64,000 nucleotides of DNA from Novosphingobium sp. Chol11 (GTDB taxonomy: Bacteria > Pseudomonadota > Alphaproteobacteria > Sphingomonadales > Sphingomonadaceae). Made by a program: the position numbers and the translations under genes. The notes under the pieces were generated by a model. The model saw nothing but the letters and a program-made list of their open reading frames with translations. It searched no databases and was not told the DNA's origin. Numbering within the stretch: position 1 is the stretch's first letter; each line of letters opens with the position of its first letter. Positions 55,969 through 63,831 of the stretch are shown here, piece after piece. The stretch lies in assembly GCA_945906105.1 (NCBI GenBank), contig CAMDQO010000001.1, forward strand, positions 225,996 to 289,995, given 5' to 3'.

Positions 55969-56645
55969 GCAGCTTCCTTGCGGCGGCCAGCGCCCGTGCT
56001 TGTGCCAGTGCCTTCAAGCGGACCGACCGAAGGACAGGAATCGGCCAGTTGGCTGGACAGCCAATCAACCAGCTTCTGCCGCTCAAGCTCTTCGGCATTG
56101 GCGGCGCGTTCGATCAACCGTGCAATCGGGGCGAAAACAAGGTTGGCTGCGAGCAGTCCGTACAGCGTGGTCAGCACGGCCATGGCGATGGCCCCGGCAA
56201 AATCCGCCTCCGCCCCACCCTGCATCCGGTTGAGCGATACCAGCGTGCCGACCATGCCGAATACCGGCGCCAGCTCTGCGGCCTGGGCGAACAGCCGCAC
56301 CGCAGTGTTGCTCATCCGCTGGCGGCGCGCCTTGTGCTTTTCATGGGCGGAGACCAGTGCCGATATTGATCGCGTGCTGATCATGGCATCGGTTGCCTCG
56401 TCAAATTCACGGTCGCCGGTGTGATGGGGATGGGCGCGCAGGATGCCGTCTTTCTGAATCTCCTGCACTTGCAACGCCAGCTCGGCGCGCGCCTCATCGG
56501 CGGCGAAGGGCTTGCTCCACAGCTGGGTGATCTCGGCACAAGTGACCGCACATTCACGCCAGCCGCAGCGGAGCAACGTCGCGGCGAGCGTGCCGCCGAT
56601 AACGATGGCAGCGGATGGTCCGTCGATCAGGTTTGCAAGATTCAT
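55965..56645 (-). CDS. motA: MotA-like proton-channel protein lacking the first helix
   Basis: This 226-residue protein belongs to the MotA/TolQ/ExbB family. Conserved are DGPSAAIVIGGTLAATLLR (second MotA helix), the cytoplasmic loop, AELAPVFGMVGTLVSLNRM with the key proline, and AMAVLTTLYGLLAANLVFAP followed by a KLVDWLS-type tail. Compared with PomA (253) or E. coli MotA (295) it starts directly at the second helix, and no upstream in-frame start could supply the first. ATG 56645 has AAGGGAAA upstream. With the reduced MotB-like protein it may form an accessory or divergent stator. Confidence 0.83.
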   Translation of the reverse strand: MNLANLIDGPSAAIVIGGTLAATLLRCGWRECAVTCAEITQLWSKPFAADEARAELALQVQEIQKDGILRAHPHHTGDREFDEATDAMISTRSISALVSAHEKHKARRQRMSNTAVRLFAQAAELAPVFGMVGTLVSLNRMQGGAEADFAGAIAMAVLTTLYGLLAANLVFAPIARLIERAANAEELERQKLVDWLSSQLADSCPSVGPLEGTGTSTGAGRRKEAA

Positions 56646-56784
56646 GGGGGCAGTTTCCCTTCAGCTGATGGGAAGGACGGCAGATCGCCGGTGCTTTCAA
56701 CGGCGGGCCGAACTTTGCCGGTTGGCGGCAGCTTCTTGCCGCTCGATCGGCTCACAAACCCATGAATCCGGGCATTTCAGCATT

Positions 56785-56799
56785 TGGCACGGGGCTTGC
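56785..56799 (+). promoter_or_regulatory. Sigma54 promoter for the flgB operon
   Basis: TGGCAC (56785-56790), five bases, TTGC (56796-56799) is an exact -24/-12 element within TTTGGCACGGGGCTTGCTGA. The flgB ATG is 38 bases past the TTGC, so the transcript would have a leader of roughly 26 bases. The same context, TTTGGCAC to TTGCTGAA, appears at 54036-54050 on the other strand. Confidence 0.88.
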
Positions 56800-56836
56800 T
56801 GAATAATCCGCAGACACTTCGCGAAAGGCAACGGAA

Positions 56837-57196
56837 ATGCCGCAATCATTGAGCCAGTCATTATTCGGGGTCCACGGCGCAGCGCTGGAATTGCGTTCAC
56901 AGCGCATGGGGCTGCTGACCTCCAACATCGCCAATGCCGCGACACCCGGTTACAAGGCGCGCGACATTGATTTCGCCGCCGCGTTGAAAGCCCGCATGGG
57001 CGGTGCAAGCGAAGGCGCGGCGGTGAATGGCGCCATGCGCTATCGCGATCCGGTGATGCCCAGCATGGACGGTAACACCGTCGAGATGGCGACCGAGCAG
57101 CTCGCCTTCTCCGAAAACGCGGTCGGTTATTCGGCGACGCTGTCCTTTATCCGGGGCCGCGTTGATACGATCACCCGCGCGCTGAAGGGCGATTGA
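56837..57196 (+). CDS. flgB: Flagellar proximal rod protein FlgB
   Basis: FlgB is a proximal rod subunit. The 119-residue protein has the rod consensus RMGLLTSNIANAATPGYKARDIDFAAAL at the N-terminus, DGNTVEMATEQLAFSENAVGYSATL, and a C-terminal helix. Usual length is about 120-140. It is the first gene of flgBCDEFGHIJKL, directly behind the sigma54 promoter and divergent from motA. Confidence 0.94.
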   Translation: MPQSLSQSLFGVHGAALELRSQRMGLLTSNIANAATPGYKARDIDFAAALKARMGGASEGAAVNGAMRYRDPVMPSMDGNTVEMATEQLAFSENAVGYSATLSFIRGRVDTITRALKGD

Positions 57197-57198
57197 TC

Positions 57199-57618
57199 GT
57201 GCCCGCTCCCACTTCCGCCAATCCGATGACGCTGTTCGATCTCGCCCAGCGCGGCCTGACCGCGCAGCTGGTGCGGATGAATGCCGCCGCCTCAAACCTT
57301 GCCAATGCCGGGTCGGTCGCCGGGAGCGCTGAGGGGGCTTACCGGCCCTTGCGACCGGTCTTTGCCACCCAGCTCGATCAGGCCAGCGGCCTGGCCACGG
57401 TCAATGTCACCAGCGTGATGCGCTCCAGCGCCGCGCCAACGCGCGAACACAATCCCGATCACCCGCTGGCTGATGCCAATGGCGATATCTGGACCAGCCC
57501 GGTCGATGAAAACGCTGAGATGGTCGAGATGCTCGATGCCTCGCGGCAGTACCAGAATCTGGTCGAGGCACTCACCACCGCCAAGCAACTGATGCTCGAA
57601 ACGATGAGGATGAAATGA
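57199..57618 (+). CDS. flgC: Flagellar proximal rod protein FlgC
   Basis: FlgC is a proximal rod subunit of 139 residues. It has LAQRGLTAQLVRMNAAASNL followed by ANAGS near the N-terminus, YRPLRPVFATQL, then HPLADANGDIWTSPVDENAE and the C-terminal EMVEMLDASRQYQNLVEALT that packs in the rod. GTG 57199 has AAGGGC nine bases upstream; TTG 57193 overlaps the flgB stop and is too close to that site. A later ATG at 57226 is also possible. Confidence 0.92.
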   Translation: MPAPTSANPMTLFDLAQRGLTAQLVRMNAAASNLANAGSVAGSAEGAYRPLRPVFATQLDQASGLATVNVTSVMRSSAAPTREHNPDHPLADANGDIWTSPVDENAEMVEMLDASRQYQNLVEALTTAKQLMLETMRMK

Positions 57619-57953
57619 CCACTATAAACACCAGCACGGCCGCTAGCCCCGCAACCACAGCTCAGCAGAAATACGGTTTCGCCGCGCTCGGCAGCGGGGA
57701 TTTCCTCAAGCTGATGACCACCCAGCTGCGCCAGCAGGATCCTTTCGACCCGGTCGATAACAAGGAAATGCTCGCGCAGATGGCGCAGTTTACCCAGCTT
57801 TCGGGCATCACCGATATGGGCGCGACGCTCAAGACCATTGCCGACAAGCTCGATGCCGTGATCGCCGCACAGCAGGCCGCTGCAACCAGCCTGGCCAGCC
57901 TGATTGTGCCACCAGCAGCCACAACGGCACTCACCCCCACCAACACCGTCTGA
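57615..57953 (+). CDS. flgD: Hook-capping protein FlgD, minimal form
   Basis: FlgD caps the growing hook. Only the N-terminal region is present: FGALGSGDFLKLMTTQLRQQ-type sequence (here FAALGSGDFLKLMTTQLRQQ), then DPFDPVDNKEMLAQMAQFTQ and a helix to residue ~95. The protein stops after 112 residues and lacks the FlgD Ig-like and tudor-like domains that make E. coli FlgD 231 residues long. No frameshift or residual domain is visible in the 38 bases before flgE, so the short form looks natural. Confidence 0.9.
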   Translation: MTTINTSTAASPATTAQQKYGFAALGSGDFLKLMTTQLRQQDPFDPVDNKEMLAQMAQFTQLSGITDMGATLKTIADKLDAVIAAQQAAATSLASLIVPPAATTALTPTNTV

Positions 57954-57991
57954 CCACCACAACGCCTGACCTCAAGAAAGGGAGCTTCACC

Positions 57992-58807
57992 ATGTCCTTC
58001 TACACCTCGCTCACGGGCCTCAAGAACGCCCAGACCGATCTCAATGTCATCAGCCACAATATCGCCAATTCCGAAACCAGCGGCTTCAAGAAGAGCCGCG
58101 CCAATTTCTCGGACATTGTCGCGGTATCGGTGCTGACTGATCCCAGCATGACGCAGGGCATTGGTGCGCGTGTCGCCAACATTGCCCAGGAGTTTTCGCT
58201 CGGGCCGATCGAGCAGACCGGCAATTCGCTCGACCTTGCCATCAATGGCGATGGCTTTTTCACCACCAAGTCGGCGCTATCGGGCAATGTCTCCTTCACC
58301 CGCGCGGGTTCCTACAGCGTCGATGGCAGCGGCTTTGTCAATTCGACTTCGGGCAATCGCCTCCAGCTATTTCCGGTCAATGCCGCCGGTGTCATCACCT
58401 CGACCACCAGCACGATCGACGCGCAAATCCCGCCAAACAATGCAGGCGGCGCGGCTTTCGCCGGGGCAACGGTCAGCCCTGAAGGCAAGCTGGTCGCGTC
58501 CTACGCCGATGGCACCAATGCGGTGATCGGCGTTGTCGCGCTGGCCAATTTCATCGCGCCAACCGGGCTCAAGCAGCTCGGCTCGTCAAACTGGGCGCAG
58601 ACCGGACTATCGGGCGCTCCCAGCTATGGCCAGCCCAGCACCGGCCAGTTCGGCCCGCTGCTGTCAGGCGCTATCGAACGCTCGAATGTCGATATTGCCG
58701 AGGAACTGGTCGGGCTGATCACCGCTCAGCGCAATTTTCAGGCCAATGCCAAGGCCATCGATACCGCCAGCCAGATCTCTGAAACCATCATCAATATGCG
58801 GACCTGA
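57992..58807 (+). CDS. flgE: Flagellar hook protein FlgE, short form
   Basis: FlgE polymerises into the hook. The N-terminal helix region has LNVISHNIANSETSGFKKSR and FSDIVAVS, the middle has SLDLAINGDGFFTT and FTRAGSYSVDGSGF, and the C-terminus has SNVDIAEELVGLITAQRNFQ ending SETIINMRT. At 271 residues it is about two thirds of E. coli FlgE (402) and close to FlgG in size, so the outer D2-type domain seems absent. Order after flgD and before flgF supports hook identity; a rod-like protein is the alternative. Confidence 0.87.
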   Translation: MSFYTSLTGLKNAQTDLNVISHNIANSETSGFKKSRANFSDIVAVSVLTDPSMTQGIGARVANIAQEFSLGPIEQTGNSLDLAINGDGFFTTKSALSGNVSFTRAGSYSVDGSGFVNSTSGNRLQLFPVNAAGVITSTTSTIDAQIPPNNAGGAAFAGATVSPEGKLVASYADGTNAVIGVVALANFIAPTGLKQLGSSNWAQTGLSGAPSYGQPSTGQFGPLLSGAIERSNVDIAEELVGLITAQRNFQANAKAIDTASQISETIINMRT

Positions 58808-58831
58808 TCTGGTGATTAAGGGAGCACGCGC

Positions 58832-59572
58832 ATGGATCGTCTGATCTTCACCGCCTTTTCCGGCCTCAACAGTTCGATGATCCGTCAGCGCGTAATTGCC
58901 AGCAATATGGCGAACGCCCAGACCATCGGCTACCGCGCCGATATGCTGACCTTCACGCCGATGACGCTGAAGGGCCGCGGTCTGGAGGTGCGCGCGCTGA
59001 GTGACAGCGAAGTGCGCGGGGCCAATATGGCGGTGGGGACCATCACCCAGACCGGCAGGCCTCTCGATCTTGCCATGCAGGGCGATGTCATGCTGACCGT
59101 GCAGGGCAGCGACGGGACAGAGGCCTATACCCGGCGCGGTGATCTTTCCATCGCGCCCTCTGGCCTGTTGCAGAACGGTGATGGCCGTCCGGTCATGGGC
59201 GAAGGCGGCCCGATCACCGTGCCGCCCGGCCGCCAGCTGATCATTGCGCCCGATGGCCAGGTGCTGCTGGGCGATCCCGCCGCCCCTGATGTGCCACCCG
59301 CACGGGTTGACCGCATCAAGCTTGCCAGCCCGGCCGGCACCCGGATCGAGAAAGGCCTCGACGGGCTGTTCCGGGTCTATGGCGGCGGCGTGCTGCCGGG
59401 TGACGAGGAGGGTAAAGTCCTCGTCGGCAGCCTGGAACAAAGCAACGTCAATTCCAGCGATGTGCTCGTCGAAATGGTCGAGGCGCAGCGCCTGTTCGAT
59501 ATCCGCACCAAGCTGATCAGCACCGCTCGCGAAATCGACGAAGGCACCAGCCAGCTGATGAAGATCAGCTGA
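58832..59572 (+). CDS. flgF: Flagellar rod protein FlgF
   Basis: FlgF is a distal-side rod subunit of 246 residues. It starts MDRLIFTAFSGLNSSMIRQR, then IASNMANAQTIGYRADMLTF. It has PLDLAMQGDVMLTVQGSDGT, YTRRGDLSIAPSG and the C-terminal GSLEQSNVNSSDVLVEMVEA with FDIRTKLISTA. It is located between flgE and flgG as in most flagellar operons, with a 24-base gap after flgE. Confidence 0.93.
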   Translation: MDRLIFTAFSGLNSSMIRQRVIASNMANAQTIGYRADMLTFTPMTLKGRGLEVRALSDSEVRGANMAVGTITQTGRPLDLAMQGDVMLTVQGSDGTEAYTRRGDLSIAPSGLLQNGDGRPVMGEGGPITVPPGRQLIIAPDGQVLLGDPAAPDVPPARVDRIKLASPAGTRIEKGLDGLFRVYGGGVLPGDEEGKVLVGSLEQSNVNSSDVLVEMVEAQRLFDIRTKLISTAREIDEGTSQLMKIS

Positions 59573-59597
59573 TCCTTTCACTTCACAGGAGTATCTC

Positions 59598-60386
59598 ATG
59601 CCCAGTTCAGCCCTCCACGTCGCCCGCACCGGCCTAGAAGCTCAGGACCAGCGGATGCGCGTGATCGCCAACAATCTCGCCAATGTCGGCACCACTGGAT
59701 ACAAGCGTGACCGCGCCAATTTCGCCACGCTCGCCTATCAGGACGCGCGGGTTGCCGGGCAGCAGTCCTCCAGCGAAACCGCCTATGCCACCGGGCTTAA
59801 TCTCGGCACCGGCGTTGGCGTGCAATCAACCACGCGGATCGAGACGCAAGGCACGCTGGCGACCACCGGCAATGCGCTCGATCTGGCGCTGGAAGGCGAT
59901 GGCTATTTTCAGGTTGCCATGCCCGGAGGCCAGCTTGGCTATACCCGTGCGGGCAATTTCACCCGTTCGGCAGAGGGCAATCTGGTGACGTCGCAGGGCT
60001 TTGCCGTGCAGCCGCCGATCACCATTCCCGAAGGTTCCAGCGCCATTTCGATCTCGGCAGATGGCACCGTCTCTGCCGCTGTCGCCGGACAGACCGAAGC
60101 GACCACGCTGGGCCAGGTAACAGTCGCCAGCTTCTCCAATCCCGCCGGTCTGCGCGCGGTGGGCGATAACTTCCTCGTCGAAACGGGAGCCAGCGGACAG
60201 GCGCAGGTCGGCCCCGCAGGTGAGGGTGGTCGCGGCAATATCCGGCAGGGCTCGCTTGAAAGTTCAAACGTCAATGTCGTCGAGGAACTGGTCGACATGA
60301 TCGAATGCCAGCGCGCCTATGAGATCAATTCCAAGATGATCTCGGCGGTTGATGAGATGCTCAAGAATGCGAACCAGACGCTGTGA
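59598..60386 (+). CDS. flgG: Flagellar distal rod protein FlgG
   Basis: FlgG forms the distal rod. The 262-residue protein, the standard size, has ARTGLEAQDQRMRVIANNLA followed by NVGTTGYKRDRANF. ALDLALEGDGYFQVAMPGG, YTRAGNFTRSAEGNLVTSQG and the C-terminal GSLESSNVNVVEELVDMIEC with YEINSKMISAVDEML are all typical. It is preceded by AGGAG at ATG 59598 (ACAGGAGTATCTC). Confidence 0.96.
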   Translation: MPSSALHVARTGLEAQDQRMRVIANNLANVGTTGYKRDRANFATLAYQDARVAGQQSSSETAYATGLNLGTGVGVQSTTRIETQGTLATTGNALDLALEGDGYFQVAMPGGQLGYTRAGNFTRSAEGNLVTSQGFAVQPPITIPEGSSAISISADGTVSAAVAGQTEATTLGQVTVASFSNPAGLRAVGDNFLVETGASGQAQVGPAGEGGRGNIRQGSLESSNVNVVEELVDMIECQRAYEINSKMISAVDEMLKNANQTL

Positions 60387-60391
60387 GGGGG

Positions 60392-61057
60392 ATGATGAAC
60401 ATTCTCCCCTTCGTCTCTGCGCTCCTCGCAATGACGAGTGTTTCTGTGGCCTACGCCAAAGCCAAGCCGCGCGAAGGCTTCGCCCCGACTTTGCCAACAC
60501 CCGTAACCGCAGCGCGCGTTGCCGATGGCTCGATCTTCAACGTGGCCGCCGGATATGCCCCGCTGGTATCGGGCAGCCGCGCCCATGCTCTGGGCGATAC
60601 ACTGACCATCGTGCTGGTCGAAACGCTGTCCACCTCCAAAAGCGCCGGGTCCAAAACCGCCCGTTCTGGTGGTTTTTCGATCACACCTCCCACTGCCGGG
60701 CCACTGGCTTTCCTCAATCCCGATGCCCTTAAAGCCAGCAGCCAATCGTCGTTCAAGGGAGACGGCAATGCCACGCAGACCAGCACACTTGCCGGAGAGG
60801 TCGGCGTAACCATTGCCGAGGTGCGGCCAAATGGCACTGCGCTGGTCAAAGGGGAAAAGCGCATGTTGCTCAGCCAGGGACAAGAATGGATCCAGTTCTC
60901 GGGCATTGTGCGTCTGGCTGATATCGACGCCGAAAACCGCATCGCCTCCAGTCGGGTCGCCGATGCGCGGATCGAATATGCCGGCAACGGCTCGGTCCAG
61001 CGCGCCAGCCGCGAGGGCTGGCTCTCGAAATTTTTCAACATGATCACTCCGTTTTGA
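60392..61057 (+). CDS. flgH: Flagellar L-ring protein FlgH without lipobox
   Basis: FlgH forms the outer-membrane L-ring. The match to E. coli FlgH is clear: VADGSIFNVAAGYAPLVSGS, HALGDTLTIVLVETLSTSKS, SSFKGDGNATQTSTLAGEVG and VADARIEYAGNGSVQRA. Normally FlgH is a lipoprotein, but here the signal sequence ends VSVAYAKAKPR and the whole protein contains no cysteine. Lipid anchoring is therefore impossible as read. ATG 60392 follows GAGGGG; GTG 60383 and ATG 60395 are alternatives. Confidence 0.93.
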   Translation: MMNILPFVSALLAMTSVSVAYAKAKPREGFAPTLPTPVTAARVADGSIFNVAAGYAPLVSGSRAHALGDTLTIVLVETLSTSKSAGSKTARSGGFSITPPTAGPLAFLNPDALKASSQSSFKGDGNATQTSTLAGEVGVTIAEVRPNGTALVKGEKRMLLSQGQEWIQFSGIVRLADIDAENRIASSRVADARIEYAGNGSVQRASREGWLSKFFNMITPF

Positions 61058-61068
61058 AGGCCATTGCC

Positions 61069-62166
61069 ATGCTGCGCCGCCTGATCGCCCTGCTTACCAT
61101 GTTCGCGCTGACGCTGCCGGGTGCCGCACAGGCCGAACGCCTGCGTGATCTTGGCGCGTTTCAGGGCGTCCGCTCGAACCAGCTCACCGGCTATGGTGTG
61201 GTTGTCGGGCTCGATGGTTCGGGCGATGACAATCTTGAATATCTGACTCAGGCGATGCGCGGCACGGCGGGCCGCATGGGCGTGCAACTGCCGCCCGGTG
61301 TCTCCCCCGGGCTCAAAAACGCCGCCGCCGTGATGATCACCGCCGCGCTGCCCGCTTTTGCCAAGCCGGGGCAGCATATTGATGTGACGGTCTCTGCCAT
61401 CGGCAAGGCCAAGTCTTTGCGCGGTGGCGCTTTGGTGATGACCCCGCTTTACGGTGCCGATGGGCAGATCTACGCGATGGCGCAGGGTAATCTTGCTGTC
61501 GGCGGTCTGGGCGTTTCGGGCCGTGATGGTTCAAAGCTCACCGTCAATGTGCCGACAGTCGGCCGCATCCCCGAAGGTGCCAGTGTCGAGCGCGCAGTGG
61601 CAACCGGCTTTGATGCCGCGGAATTGCTGCGCTGGAATCTGTTCCAGTCAGACTTCCTCACCGCCGCGCGGGTGCGCGATGCGATCAATGCCCGCTTTCC
61701 CGGTTCGGCAAGTGTCGAGGACGGCGTCACGCTGGCACTCAAACTGCCCTCCGGGGCCGATCAGCGCTCAAGCATGATGGCGGCGATCGAGATGATCAGC
61801 GTCACGCCTGCAGAAACTCCGGCCAAGGTGATCATCAACAGCCGCACCGGCACGGTGGTGATCAACAGCGCGGTGCGGCTAGCTCCGGCGGCGATCAGCC
61901 ACGGCAAGCTGACCGTGCGGATCGATGAGAAACCGACGATCAGCCAGCCCGGAGCCTTCAGCAAGGGCCAGACGGCCATGCAGGAATCGAGCACGATCAA
62001 GGCCGATGAAGAGGGCGGCCATGTCATTTCGATGAAAGGCGGGGCCAGCCTCGCCAGGGTGGTCGATGCGCTCAATCTGCTGGGAGTCGGCCCGTCCGAT
62101 CTGGTCGAAATTCTCCAGGCGTTAAAGGAAGCGGGCGCGCTGAAAGCCGAGATGGTGGTGTTATGA
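61069..62166 (+). CDS. flgI: Flagellar P-ring protein FlgI
   Basis: FlgI is the periplasmic P-ring subunit. The 365-residue protein has a signal peptide (MLRRLIALLTMFALTLPGAA), RLRDLGAFQGVRSNQLTGYG, VVGLDGSGDDNLEYLTQAMR, IDVTVSAIGKAKSLRGGALV, TPLYGADGQIYAMAQGNLAV and the C-terminal GPSDLVEILQALKEAGALKA. ATG 61069 has GAAGG eight bases upstream. It overlaps flgJ by 4 bases. Confidence 0.97.
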   Translation: MLRRLIALLTMFALTLPGAAQAERLRDLGAFQGVRSNQLTGYGVVVGLDGSGDDNLEYLTQAMRGTAGRMGVQLPPGVSPGLKNAAAVMITAALPAFAKPGQHIDVTVSAIGKAKSLRGGALVMTPLYGADGQIYAMAQGNLAVGGLGVSGRDGSKLTVNVPTVGRIPEGASVERAVATGFDAAELLRWNLFQSDFLTAARVRDAINARFPGSASVEDGVTLALKLPSGADQRSSMMAAIEMISVTPAETPAKVIINSRTGTVVINSAVRLAPAAISHGKLTVRIDEKPTISQPGAFSKGQTAMQESSTIKADEEGGHVISMKGGASLARVVDALNLLGVGPSDLVEILQALKEAGALKAEMVVL

Positions 62167-62477
62167 CCAGCATCGCCCCCACCGCCTCAGCACCGGCAAT
62201 CACGCCAGTGGCGGCAACGGACCGCGAAAAGCTGCACAAGGCCGCGCAGGCCTTCGAGGCGATATTCGTGCGCCAGATGCTCAGCACCGCACGGCAGACC
62301 AGCTTTGGCGATGATATTTTTGGCAGCAAAGCCGCCGATACTTTCAAAGCGATGCGCGACGAACGCTTCGCCGAAATCGCCTCGCAGAGCGGCACGATGG
62401 GCTTTGCCCGTCTGGTCGAAGCACAACTGGCCGCACGGCTCCCCGCCGAGCCCATTGCGACCGAAGGAGAGAACTAG
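62163..62477 (+). CDS. flgJ: Rod-binding protein FlgJ, N-terminal domain only
   Basis: This 104-residue protein corresponds to the FlgJ rod-cap domain: KAAQAFEAIFVRQMLSTARQ, FGDDIFGSKAADTFKAMRDE and GTMGFARLVEAQLAARL. The peptidoglycan-hydrolase domain of gamma-proteobacterial FlgJ is absent, as in many alphaproteobacteria. The lytic transglycosylase encoded at 53140-53997 may provide that activity. It overlaps flgI by 4 bases and ends 3 bases before flgK. Confidence 0.92.
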   Translation: MTSIAPTASAPAITPVAATDREKLHKAAQAFEAIFVRQMLSTARQTSFGDDIFGSKAADTFKAMRDERFAEIASQSGTMGFARLVEAQLAARLPAEPIATEGEN

Positions 62478-62480
62478 GCC

Positions 62481-63818
62481 ATGGCTTCCGATCTCCTCTC
62501 GATCGCGCTCAGCGGGGCCAAAGCAGCGCGCACCTCGCTTGATGTCACCGCCCAGAACATCGCCAATGCAGGCACTGCGGGCTATGTCCGGCGCTCTGCC
62601 CGGACGATGGAGGTGTCTTCCTCGGGGGGCTATGGCCGGCTGAGCGATGTTTCGCTTTCGGGCGTGCGGGTTGACCGGGTGGTGCGCAATGTCGATCAGT
62701 TCCGCCAGGCCGAAGTGCGGCGGACATCTTCCGATTCAGCCCGGGCCGGGGCAGAGGTTTCAGGCCTGGAGAATATCGAGGCGGCGGTTGAACAATCGCG
62801 CGCCTATCCCTCGCTGGTCGAATTCGATGGTGCGCTGCAACGCCTCGCCGGGGATCCGACCGACCCATCGTTGCGGGCAGGTGTCATCGAGGCCGCACGG
62901 ACTCTCGTTGGCACCTTCAACATCGCCGCGAATGGCCTTGAGGGCGTTGCTACGGGCATGAACTTCGAAGTTACCGCCGGAGTTGCCGAAGTGAACACAC
63001 TGGCGGGCGAACTGGCGCGGGTAAACTTGCGCTTGTCGCGCGCCGCCGATGCCAGCAGCGATCAATCCACCCTGCTTGATCAGCGCGACAGCCTGCTCCA
63101 GCAGGTCAGCCAATATGCCGATGTCGATGCTGTGTTCAGCACGGACGGCACCGTGGAAGTGCGGCTGGGGGGCAGTTCCGGCCCGCTGCTGGTGCAAGGC
63201 GGAACCGCCAGCGCCGTGACCATGACAAGTGCCGCCGATGATACGATATCCTTTGCCGTCGGTGCCAGTGCGGTCAGCCTTTCGGGTGGCTCGCTGGCGG
63301 GCAAGGCCTTGTCTCTGGTCAAGCTGGTGCAAGTCCGCAGCGATCTGGATGCCCTTGCCAACGCGATGATGGCCACGGTCAATACGGCGCAAGGCGCGGG
63401 TGCGGCGCTGAATGGTGCTGCTGGCCAGCCGCTGTTTTCGGGCAACGGCGCGGGGGGCATGACGCTCGCCTTCAGCGATGGGGCTGGACTGGCCACTGCA
63501 CCTGCTGGTTCAGTCGCGGGCAGCCGCGATCCGGGCAATCTCGATATGTTGCGCGCTGCACTTGCCAGCTCTGACCCGACCGGCGCGATGGACGCGCTGA
63601 TCTTTGATATTTCCGCCACGGTTTCCAGCCGCAAGGTCACGCAAGGCGCGCTTCAGGCGATCGCCGGAAATGCGCTGATCTCCCTTGAGGCGCAGGCAGG
63701 CGTCGATCTTGATCAGGAAGCGGTCAACCTGATGCGCTTCCAGCAGGCGTTTCAGGCATCGGGCAAGGCCATGCAGGTCGCCTCGACCATCTTTGACACG
63801 CTACTCGGCATTCGATGA
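62481..63818 (+). CDS. flgK: Hook-filament junction protein FlgK
   Basis: FlgK joins hook and filament. The 445-residue protein has LSIALSGAKAARTSLDVTAQ followed by NIANAGTAGYVRRS at the N-terminus, VDRVVRNVDQFRQAEVRRTS, the long helical domain with DQSTLLDQRDSLLQQVSQYA, and a C-terminal D0 helix GVDLDQEAVNLMRFQQAFQA. It is shorter than E. coli FlgK (547), in keeping with the reduced hook genes. Start ATG 62481. Confidence 0.95.
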   Translation: MASDLLSIALSGAKAARTSLDVTAQNIANAGTAGYVRRSARTMEVSSSGGYGRLSDVSLSGVRVDRVVRNVDQFRQAEVRRTSSDSARAGAEVSGLENIEAAVEQSRAYPSLVEFDGALQRLAGDPTDPSLRAGVIEAARTLVGTFNIAANGLEGVATGMNFEVTAGVAEVNTLAGELARVNLRLSRAADASSDQSTLLDQRDSLLQQVSQYADVDAVFSTDGTVEVRLGGSSGPLLVQGGTASAVTMTSAADDTISFAVGASAVSLSGGSLAGKALSLVKLVQVRSDLDALANAMMATVNTAQGAGAALNGAAGQPLFSGNGAGGMTLAFSDGAGLATAPAGSVAGSRDPGNLDMLRAALASSDPTGAMDALIFDISATVSSRKVTQGALQAIAGNALISLEAQAGVDLDQEAVNLMRFQQAFQASGKAMQVASTIFDTLLGIR

Positions 63819-63831
63819 GGACTGATTTCCC

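Noticed and set aside
56703..56760. Possible sigma54 or sigma28 promoter for the leftward motA-like gene
   Set aside because: No GG-N10-GC core with flanking matches and no TAAA/GCCGATAA pair was found on the minus strand of the divergent region.
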